From: JBBQZL01 sp038207745 | GTDB lineage: Bacteria; Actinomycetota; Thermoleophilia; Solirubrobacterales; 70-9 | Assembly: GCA_038207745.1 (NCBI GenBank) | Contig: JBBQZL010000151.1 | Coordinates: forward strand, 1 to 6,638 | DNA length: 6,638 bases | Direction: 5' to 3' | Part shown: positions 1 through 6,638 of the stretch, one piece after another | Layout: every line of letters starts with the position of its first letter | How positions within the stretch are numbered: the first letter of the stretch is position 1 | The notes under the pieces: model-generated | What the model saw: only the letters and a program-made list of their open reading frames with translations | The model's database searches: none | What the model was told of the DNA's origin: nothing | Made by a program: the position numbers and the translations under genes

Positions 1-30
1 GACGCCGCAGCCTGGGCTGCGTCAGCGGCG
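1..30 (-). terminator. GC-rich hairpin after potD, possible terminator
   Basis: Two nested inverted repeats lie here. The outer arms are CGCCGC (3-8) and GCGGCG (25-30). The inner arms are GCAGCC (7-12) and GGCTGC (15-20), which share two bases with the outer left arm, so alternative folds compete. In the minus-strand transcript the structure starts 42 bases after the potD stop codon, where a terminator would be expected. The window ends at base 1, so any following U-tract cannot be seen. It may equally be an intergenic hairpin before a downstream permease gene. Confidence 0.45.
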
Positions 31-72
31 TTCATGCAGCGATGTCCCGATCATTCGTTGTCGTTGGGGTAC

Positions 73-1278
73 CTAGCCCTTTACCTCGGTCCACGCCTGG
101 ACCCAATCGTTGTAGTCCTTGCAGACATCCCCACGATCGTCACCGCAATCCGAGACCGGTGTGGTCCAGAAGGCGATCTTCTTGTAGTAGTTCTGATCCC
201 CCGCGTGGTAGGTCTTGCAGTGGTTCTTGTCTGCGGTCAACTCGCATGACTTGAGGTTGGACGGTGCCTCGCCAAACCACTCCGCCACCTCGGCGTTGAC
301 CTGCGGCGAGATGATCCAGTCCATCCACTTGTACATGCAGTTCGGGTTCTTGGCCTTGGAGCTGAGAACCCAGGTGTCCGACCATCCGGTCGTGCCCTCT
401 GACGGCAGCACGGCCTTGACCGGGACCTTGTCGCCCTGCAGGGTGCTGACCTGGTACTGCCAGGTGGTCCCGACCACGGAGTCGCCGTTCGCGAACGACG
501 AGATCTGCTTGCCGGCATCCGACCAATACTCGCCGATGTTCTTGCGCTGCTCCTTGAGCAGGTCGATCACGGCGTTGAACTGATCCGCATCGAGCTCATA
601 CGGATTGGTGATCCCGAGCTCGGGGTTGTGCGCCTTCAGGTAGACAGCCGCATCCGCGATGTAGATCGGTCCGTCATACGCGGTGACCTTGCCCTTGTAC
701 TTCGAGGCCTCTGCCGGATCGAATACGGCGGACCATGACGTCGGGCCCGGCTTGACCACGTCGGTGTTATACATCAGGACGTTTGCGCCCCAACCATGCG
801 GCACGCCGTAGTTCTTTCCGTCGACCGTGTTGTGGGGCAGATCCTTGAGGCCCGGGTCAACATCGGCGTAGTTCGGAATCAGGTCCATGTTGACCGGGAC
901 GATGTCGCCGCCGTCAACCATCCGCAGCGTTGCGTCACCCGACGCCGACGCCCCGTCGTACTGGCCCGTCCTGATCAGCTTGACCATCTCATCCGAGGTG
1001 TTGCCCGTCTTGACATTGACCTGGCAGCCGGTCTTCTTCTCGAATGGGGTGACCCAATCAACAGCCGGGTCGGTGCTGCCATCCTCGGCGTACCCGGCCC
1101 AGGCGATCAGGTTCAACTCGCCCTCGCCCTTGCCGACCGTCGACGCGGCGGTTGTGCTGCCGCTGTCGCTGCTGCCCCCACAACCGGCCAGAATCACCAT
1201 GAATGCCAATAGGCCCGCAATACACAGCCAGGCAACCTTGACAGGGCTTGCGCCCTGTCGTTTCTTGGACGTCCTCAT
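73..1278 (-). CDS. potD: PotD-like polyamine ABC transporter substrate-binding lipoprotein
   Basis: This is a 401-residue extracytoplasmic solute-binding protein of the spermidine/putrescine type, which captures ligand outside the membrane and delivers it to an ABC importer. Residues 1-33 form a lipoprotein signal: basic start (RTSKKR), hydrophobic stretch, then lipobox LAGC with the lipidated Cys33, followed by a Ser/Gly/Thr-rich linker to about residue 50. Aligned by eye with E. coli PotD, W60 and Y63 (IAWAGY) match W34/Y37, D202 matches D168, W273 matches W229, and W299/D301 (GWSDTW) match W255/D257, all polyamine-contacting residues. E171 appears to be replaced by I205. Six cysteines (85, 314, 345, 354, 378, 386) follow the lipid Cys and could form disulfides. 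I chose the ATG at 1278 over an upstream in-frame start at 1335 because a strong GGAGGAGG lies 7 bases before it and it overlaps the potA stop as ATGA. Family assignment is firm; the exact substrate is inferred. Confidence 0.9.
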   Translation of the reverse strand: MRTSKKRQGASPVKVAWLCIAGLLAFMVILAGCGGSSDSGSTTAASTVGKGEGELNLIAWAGYAEDGSTDPAVDWVTPFEKKTGCQVNVKTGNTSDEMVKLIRTGQYDGASASGDATLRMVDGGDIVPVNMDLIPNYADVDPGLKDLPHNTVDGKNYGVPHGWGANVLMYNTDVVKPGPTSWSAVFDPAEASKYKGKVTAYDGPIYIADAAVYLKAHNPELGITNPYELDADQFNAVIDLLKEQRKNIGEYWSDAGKQISSFANGDSVVGTTWQYQVSTLQGDKVPVKAVLPSEGTTGWSDTWVLSSKAKNPNCMYKWMDWIISPQVNAEVAEWFGEAPSNLKSCELTADKNHCKTYHAGDQNYYKKIAFWTTPVSDCGDDRGDVCKDYNDWVQAWTEVKG

Positions 1279-2408
1279 ACTCTCTCCTCCTCCATTGACT
1301 TCTTCTGGATGGCGATCGTGTGCTCCGGCCGCCATCCCACCAACACCTCCTGCCCGGCCGCCCCGAGGTCGTCAGACGACGTCGTCTCGAGGTTCTGCCG
1401 GACTATTTGCAGCTCTCCTCCTGCGTCAAGAGCGACCTGGAGCCGCGTCACCATCCCCACATATGAGGAGCTCGTGATCCGCCCCCGCTCCGCGTGCAGA
1501 CCTTCGGCCGAGGCAGTCGGCGAAAGCAGCCTGATCTTTTCCGGCCGGATCGTGAATGTCCGGCCATCGCGTTCGATCAGGTTCGAGACGCCGACAAACC
1601 CGGCAACGAACTCATTTGCGGGCCGTTCATAGAGATCCATCGGCGAGCTGACCTGTTCGATCCGGCCGTTGTTGAAGACCGCGATCCGGTCGCTCATCGT
1701 CAGCGCCTCGTCCTGGTCATGGGTGACGTAGATGAAGGTGATGCCGACCTCGGACTGGATCTGCTTCAGCTCGATCTGCATCTGCTCGCGAAGTTTGAGG
1801 TCGAGGGCACCGAGTGGCTCATCGAGAAGCAGCACCCTGGGGTGGTTGACGATCGCCCTCGCCAGCGCGACACGCTGGCGCTGGCCGCCGGACAACTCGC
1901 TCGGCTTGCGCTCGTCGTACCCGACCAGGCGGACCATCTCGAGGGCCTCGGCGCGGCGTCTGACCCGGTCGGCCCTTCCCATCTTCGAGACCTCGAGCCC
2001 GTACTCGATGTTCCTCCCGACCGTCATGTGCGGGAAGAGAGCGTAGTCCTGGAAGACCGTGTTGACCGCCCTGGCATATGGGGCGAGTCCGTTGACCTTC
2101 TGCCCGCCGAGTTCGACCACCCCTGAGTCGGGGTCCTCGAAGCCCGCGATCATCCGCAGGGTTGTCGTCTTGCCCGAGCCTGATGGACCGAGCATCGTGA
2201 AGAACTCGCCGGCCCTGATCTCGAGGTCGATGCCGTCGACCGCGACGAAATCCCCGAAGCGCTTGGTCAGCCCGGTGAGCCGCACATCTGGCACCTCACC
2301 GGATGTCTGATTGGGACCGGGGACGGAGCCTTGGCTCCGTTCACCGGTGACTGGACTGGACGTGACCTTCCTCCTTGAATCGTTCGCGGCAGGCGCCCCT
2401 CGCGCCAC
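1275..2408 (-). CDS. potA: PotA-like polyamine ABC transporter ATP-binding protein
   Basis: This is the cytoplasmic ATPase of a spermidine/putrescine-type importer. In 377-residue numbering all nucleotide-binding motifs are intact: Walker A GPSGSGKT (74-81), Q-loop Gln120 (VFQDYALFPHMTV), signature LSGGQ (172-176), Walker B LLLDE (193-197), D-loop ALD (201-203) and switch His230 (THDQDEA). The C-terminal 100 residues fit the regulatory TOBE-type domain (IRPEKIRL, then GWRPEH near the end). Length is usual for PotA. The start is uncertain. GTG at 2408 gives the longest frame but a poorly conserved 41-residue leader and a weak ribosome site. A strong AAGGAGG (2376-2370) points to an in-frame ACG at 2363. 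GTG at 2294 or 2285 would begin close to the conserved VRLTGLTKRFG. The gene overlaps potD by four bases, so the two are one operon. Partner permeases are not present in the window. Confidence 0.93.
   Translation of the reverse strand: MARGAPAANDSRRKVTSSPVTGERSQGSVPGPNQTSGEVPDVRLTGLTKRFGDFVAVDGIDLEIRAGEFFTMLGPSGSGKTTTLRMIAGFEDPDSGVVELGGQKVNGLAPYARAVNTVFQDYALFPHMTVGRNIEYGLEVSKMGRADRVRRRAEALEMVRLVGYDERKPSELSGGQRQRVALARAIVNHPRVLLLDEPLGALDLKLREQMQIELKQIQSEVGITFIYVTHDQDEALTMSDRIAVFNNGRIEQVSSPMDLYERPANEFVAGFVGVSNLIERDGRTFTIRPEKIRLLSPTASAEGLHAERGRITSSSYVGMVTRLQVALDAGGELQIVRQNLETTSSDDLGAAGQEVLVGWRPEHTIAIQKKSMEEERV
1279..1293 (-). promoter_or_regulatory. potD ribosome binding site inside the potA 3' end
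   Basis: On the minus strand GGAGGAGG (1293-1286) is followed by a 7-base spacer and the ATG of potD. The same bases encode the last residues of PotA (MEEERV), and the ATG overlaps the TGA stop of potA. This decides the potD start and implies translational coupling of the two proteins. Confidence 0.85.
2323..2350 (-). repeat. Stable hairpin plus adjacent palindrome in the potA start region
   Basis: A perfect inverted repeat, ACGGAGCC (2323-2330) and GGCTCCGT (2333-2340) separated by TT, is followed directly by the 10-base palindrome TCACCGGTGA (2341-2350). Both lie between the possible upstream starts of potA and its conserved core. No U-tract follows the hairpin on the minus strand. It could be a leader structure, an operator-like site, or coincidence in GC-rich coding DNA. 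Confidence 0.5.
2361..2376 (-). promoter_or_regulatory. Strong Shine-Dalgarno followed by in-frame ACG in potA
   Basis: The minus strand reads AAGGAGG (2376-2370), six spacer bases, then ACG (2363-2361) in the potA frame. The spacing is ideal for initiation, but no ATG, GTG or TTG stands at that position. Either ACG is used as a rare start, or the codon was once ATG, or the purine run is just the Arg-Arg-Lys codons of an N-terminal extension. Confidence 0.4.
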
Positions 2409-2429
2409 CCCGCCTACTCAATCGGGACG

Positions 2430-2435
2430 ATCATA
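2430..2435 (-). promoter_or_regulatory. Candidate -10 element for potAD
   Basis: TATGAT on the minus strand matches five of six positions of the TATAAT consensus and lies in the 91-base gap before potA. Initiation about 7 bases downstream would place the transcript start near 2423, upstream of all candidate potA starts. No good -35 hexamer is visible at 17-18 bases spacing, so this is tentative. Confidence 0.3.
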
Positions 2436-2451
2436 TGCGCACAGCCACCCT

Positions 2452-2477
2452 CCGCGAAAGGATTTCTCCCTTCGCGG
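2452..2477 (-). terminator. Terminator-like hairpin after the NlpC/P60-like gene
   Basis: CCGCGAA (2452-2458) and TTCGCGG (2471-2477) form a 7-bp stem, which GG/CC can extend by two pairs across one A-C mismatch. It begins 22 bases after the stop of the cell-wall gene on the minus strand. It lacks a U-tract, as is common in GC-rich actinobacteria, and may separate that transcript from potAD. Confidence 0.45.
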
Positions 2478-2499
2478 CGGGGACTGGCGATGCAGGGTT

Positions 2500-3069
2500 C
2501 TAGAAGCGGGCGGGGTGACGCGCGACGAAGCCGCTGCTGGAGCGCTGTACCTTGCTCCACCTGGGACCGTTTCCGCCGGTCATCGAGGTGTCCCAGCGGA
2601 GGCCTGCGATTACCGCATACACATGTCCGCCGTTCGCGAAGACCGTGATCCACTTGCCGGCGCCACGCTTCTCCCAGCTCATCAGGCTGGATGAATCAAG
2701 CGGGCTCGAGAGGAACCTGCCGCCACGCAGGGCATAGCTGACGGCGCCGGAGCAGTCGTAGCCGGCCGAGTTCCAGTTGCGGTGGCCGCCGCCCCAGATG
2801 TAGGGCTTCTTGCGAATCTTGTTCGCAGCGGCGATCACCCGCCGGACCTTGGCCGGTGCACTCTTGGGCGCAACCGCATACCCATTGACGATCTTCGCCT
2901 TTGAAGAGGGCAGGCAGGCGACCGACATCTTGCCGATGCCGCCGGTGTTGCCGCCGGTGTCACACGTGCTTGACGCGGACGCTCCGGATGGCACGAGGGC
3001 TACGGCCATGAGCGCCGCTGAGGCCGCCACCACCGCTTTCAATCTCTTGTATTTGGAACTACTTGACAA
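2500..3069 (-). CDS. Secreted NlpC/P60-like (C40-type) cell-wall protein
   Basis: This is a 189-residue exported protein. Residues 1-32 are a Sec-type signal (basic KYKRLK, hydrophobic core, ASA just before predicted cleavage after Ala32). The C-terminal half carries the papain-like NlpC/P60 pattern: YIWGGGH (90-96), GYDCSG with presumed nucleophile Cys106, and GGHVYAVI with presumed His149. A third polar catalytic residue is not obvious; the strand after the His reads AGLRWDTS. Such proteins usually cleave peptide stems of peptidoglycan. This compact form, with GYDCSGAVSYAL and a C-terminal FVARHP, resembles a lineage I recall from Solirubrobacterales. Cys36 and Cys52 in the mature N-terminus could pair. 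The start is TTG at 3069, supported by AGGAG six bases upstream. The gene lies directly behind a c-di-AMP riboswitch, the usual arrangement for wall hydrolases in Actinobacteria. Family likely; the exact bond cleaved is unknown. Confidence 0.85.
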   Translation of the reverse strand: MSSSSKYKRLKAVVAASAALMAVALVPSGASASSTCDTGGNTGGIGKMSVACLPSSKAKIVNGYAVAPKSAPAKVRRVIAAANKIRKKPYIWGGGHRNWNSAGYDCSGAVSYALRGGRFLSSPLDSSSLMSWEKRGAGKWITVFANGGHVYAVIAGLRWDTSMTGGNGPRWSKVQRSSSGFVARHPARF

Positions 3070-3075
3070 ACCGAT

Positions 3076-3081
3076 CTCCTT
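3076..3081 (-). promoter_or_regulatory. Ribosome binding site of the NlpC/P60-like gene
   Basis: AAGGAG (3081-3076) lies six bases before the TTG start at 3069 and supports that codon over a second in-frame TTG at codon 10. It directly abuts the 3' strand of the riboswitch closing stem, with no room for an intrinsic terminator between them. Confidence 0.8.
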
Positions 3082-3233
3082 GGTCGGCCTACGGGGTTAG
3101 CTGTCGGGCTGGCGCTCTAGGAGCTGCGCTCCCACCTAGGTGGATTCGCCCCATATGTCACCAGGTGCCGGTACACGCTCACCTGGCTGGTTCCCCCGCT
3201 CTCGGATTATTGGGCCCGAGATTCGGCATTACC
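3082..3233 (-). promoter_or_regulatory. c-di-AMP riboswitch (ydaO/yuaA class)
   Basis: The minus strand carries the conserved blocks of the ydaO aptamer in order: GCCGAATC (3227-3220), a CTCGG/CCGAG helix (3220-3216 with 3205-3201), GAGCGGGGGAACCA (3201-3188), a variable helix CCAGGTG/CACCTGG (3186-3180 with 3167-3161), TGGGGCGAATCC (3153-3142), a CCAC/GTGG hairpin, then CCCGACAGCTAACC (3108-3095) and GTAGGC (3092-3087). The closing stem pairs GCC (3227-3225) with GGC (3089-3087), and an outer GGT (3233-3231) with ACC (3084-3082). This class binds two molecules of cyclic di-AMP and normally switches gene expression off. It lies in the leader of a secreted NlpC/P60-like gene, a typical target. 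One deviation: the usual UAGG block before the last helix reads GTGGG here. No terminator lies between aptamer and gene, so control at the level of translation is inferred. Confidence 0.95.
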
Positions 3234-3250
3234 GGTTACTTGCTTTGGGC

Positions 3251-3256
3251 ACTGTA
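3251..3256 (-). promoter_or_regulatory. Candidate -10 element for the riboswitch transcript
   Basis: TACAGT (3256-3251, minus strand) would start transcription near 3244, about ten bases before the outer closing stem of the aptamer, which is a sensible position. A -35 is poor: TTAGCG lies 18 bases upstream, and the better TTGTTA (3283-3278) is 21 bases away. Confidence 0.3.
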
Positions 3257-3448
3257 GAGCATTTCATGATGATTCGCTAACAAACGGCCGTGTTCCTGCC
3301 TGGGCCGGCCGCAAATAGGGGAGAAGATCCTCTCGGGAAGCGGCCTGCGATCCGCCCCCGGCCACGAGTATCGGTGTCGCCTGTCATCTTCGCCGCCGTT
3401 CATCTCCGGGTCTGTCGTGACGTCTCCTGAGCGATCACCGCCCGGTGG
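3257..3448. other. Divergent intergenic region
   Basis: This stretch separates the leftward riboswitch unit from the rightward SDR gene and should hold the remaining promoter parts for both. I see short palindromes (ACGGCCGT at 3284-3291, GGCCGGCC at 3303-3310) but no convincing gene, RNA or repeat. An open frame across 3236-3667 on the minus strand is mostly the complement of the SDR gene and has no recognisable protein features. Confidence 0.5.
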
Positions 3449-3454
3449 TAGGTT
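3449..3454 (+). promoter_or_regulatory. Candidate -10 element for a leaderless SDR transcript
   Basis: TAGGTT fits the TANNNT pattern and ends exactly six bases before the GTG at 3461, the spacing expected if transcription begins on the start codon itself. There is no strong Shine-Dalgarno before this GTG (only GGTAGG eight bases away, partly the same bases). No clear -35 is visible, so the call is tentative. Confidence 0.3.
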
Positions 3455-3460
3455 CCGGGA

Positions 3461-4273
3461 GTGGATATCTCCGGTCAAACCGCCCTCCTGACGGGCGCCA
3501 CAGGTGGTCTGGGCCTCGCAATCGCGATCGACCTGGCCGAGCACGGAGCGAGGTTGGTCCTCAGCTCGCGCAAGGGAGCGGAACTGGAAGAGCTGGTGGC
3601 CAGGCTTCCCGGGTCCGGGCACAGCTTCATCGAGGCCGATCTCGCGGAGCCCGGCGGGGCCGGGCAACTCGCCGGGCAGGCAGGCGCCGTCGACATCCTG
3701 GTCGCCAATGCCGGCCTTCCGGCGACCGGACTTGTAGAGGAGATGAACATGGAGGAGATAGCAAGGTCCCTCCGGGTCAACCTCGAGGCGCCGATCCTGA
3801 TGGCGCGGACGCTGATTCCGGGGATGCGGGAGCGCCGTCGCGGTCAGCTCGTCTTCGTCTCGTCATTGGCCGGGAAGACCGCCAGCCCCCGGTCCTCGAT
3901 CTACAACGCGACCAAGTTTGGCCTGCGCGGATTCGCGCTTGCGCTCAGAACCGACCTCGCCGGATCCGGCGTCGGGTCATCGATCGTCGCACCGGGGTTC
4001 ATCAGGGATGCCGGGATGTACGCGGACACCGGGGCGAAGATGCCCGCCGGCGTCGGGTCGTCGAACCCGGCAGAGGTTGCTGTCGGCGTTGTCTCGGCGA
4101 TCGAGGGAAACAAGATCGAGGTCGCCGTCGCGCCACTGCAGCAACGCGCGTTGGCCCACGTCGGCCTCGCGATCCCCAGCTTTGCCGAGCGGGTCCAGAG
4201 CGGCAAGACCGGTCAGAGGGCGGCCAAGCAGGTGGCCGACGGCCACCTGCGCAGCGGCAAGGCCGGCCAATAA
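3461..4273 (+). CDS. SDR family NAD(P)-dependent oxidoreductase
   Basis: This is a 270-residue classical short-chain dehydrogenase/reductase that moves hydride between NAD(P)(H) and a carbonyl or alcohol; the substrate cannot be told. The Rossmann fold shows TGATGGLG (11-18), Arg37 after the second strand (LSSRK, which favours NADP(H)), Asp60 (EADLAE) and NAG (83-85). Catalytic residues are Asn107, Ser135, Tyr148 and Lys152 (YNATK), all at family spacing. PGF (positions about 184-186) is the usual motif after the sixth strand. The basic C-terminal tail after about residue 240 holds two copies of SGK-x-GQ (247-252 and 265-270). The start is GTG at 3461, the only one that keeps the full first strand; its ribosome site is weak. 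Aconitase starts 23 bases downstream on the same strand, suggesting co-transcription, although the enzymes have no obvious shared pathway. Confidence 0.93.
   Translation: MDISGQTALLTGATGGLGLAIAIDLAEHGARLVLSSRKGAELEELVARLPGSGHSFIEADLAEPGGAGQLAGQAGAVDILVANAGLPATGLVEEMNMEEIARSLRVNLEAPILMARTLIPGMRERRRGQLVFVSSLAGKTASPRSSIYNATKFGLRGFALALRTDLAGSGVGSSIVAPGFIRDAGMYADTGAKMPAGVGSSNPAEVAVGVVSAIEGNKIEVAVAPLQQRALAHVGLAIPSFAERVQSGKTGQRAAKQVADGHLRSGKAGQ
4228..4250 (+). repeat. Perfect 10-bp inverted repeat at the SDR 3' end
   Basis: GCAGGTGGCC (4228-4237) and GGCCACCTGC (4241-4250) flank the three-base loop GAC. The stem is perfect and GC-rich, encodes part of the SDR C-terminal tail, and ends 20 bases before the TAA. 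No T-run follows. It could attenuate or process the SDR-aconitase transcript or bind a protein as DNA. Confidence 0.6.
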
Positions 4274-4286
4274 TTGATTCCGATTC

Positions 4287-4292
4287 GAAAGG
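4287..4292 (+). promoter_or_regulatory. Ribosome binding site of aconitase
   Basis: GAAAGG lies four bases before the ATG at 4297, in the 23-base gap after the SDR stop. It is moderate in strength and fixes the aconitase start; no competing start gives a conserved N-terminus. Confidence 0.6.
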
Positions 4293-4296
4293 CGCA

Positions 4297-6638
<2,342 letters not shown>

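Noticed and set aside
1279..1335. Upstream potD start at 1335
   Set aside because: It would add 19 residues in front of a complete lipoprotein signal and deep inside potA; the ATG at 1278 has a strong ribosome site and the ATGA overlap.
887..1477. 196-codon plus-strand frame
   Set aside because: It is antisense to potD and the end of potA, both well supported.
1494..2126. 210-codon plus-strand frame
   Set aside because: It is the complement of the potA ATPase core, low in complexity with no protein features.
3132..3143. 12-base palindrome CCACCTAGGTGG as an operator
   Set aside because: It falls inside the riboswitch aptamer, where it is explained as the CCAC/GTGG hairpin.
3236..3667. 143-codon minus-strand frame across the intergenic region and SDR start
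   Set aside because: It overlaps the conserved SDR N-terminus, has no recognisable motif or ribosome site, and would cross the promoter region.

Overview
This 6.6-kb, GC-rich window looks chromosomal and actinobacterial. The secreted NlpC/P60-like protein, the c-di-AMP riboswitch in front of it and the style of the aconitase all resemble Thermoleophilia (Solirubrobacterales and relatives). That placement rests on memory of these families and is an inference. I see no mobile element, CRISPR array, tRNA or rRNA.

Layout. The window is divergent around an intergenic region at about 3070-3460. Leftward (minus strand), transcription runs through a c-di-AMP (ydaO/yuaA-type) riboswitch at about 3233-3082 into a secreted NlpC/P60-like cell-wall protein (3069-2500). 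A short gap follows with a terminator-like hairpin and a possible new promoter. Next come the ATPase (potA, 2408-1275) and the lipoprotein substrate-binding protein (potD, 1278-73) of a polyamine-type ABC importer, which overlap by four bases (ATGA). The two permeases such a transporter needs are not in the window; a GC-rich hairpin follows potD at the left edge. Rightward (plus strand) are a classical short-chain dehydrogenase/reductase (3461-4273) and, 23 bases later, an aconitase A gene (4297 to beyond the right edge, 780 codons present). The aconitase has no stop inside the window, and a long antisense frame (4786-6459) runs opposite it.

How they work together. The riboswitch links the cell-wall protein to c-di-AMP, a signal of osmotic and wall state. 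potA and potD are translationally coupled: the last codons of potA supply the ribosome binding site of potD. The SDR and aconitase are probably co-transcribed, although a perfect 10-bp inverted repeat sits near the end of the SDR gene. No wholly new multi-gene system is evident. The points most worth a second look are the riboswitch with its ribosome binding site abutting the closing stem, the odd start region of potA (strong Shine-Dalgarno before an in-frame ACG, then a stable hairpin), the roughly 40-residue acidic linker in the aconitase containing DESFPASDPP, and the SDR/aconitase junction hairpin.
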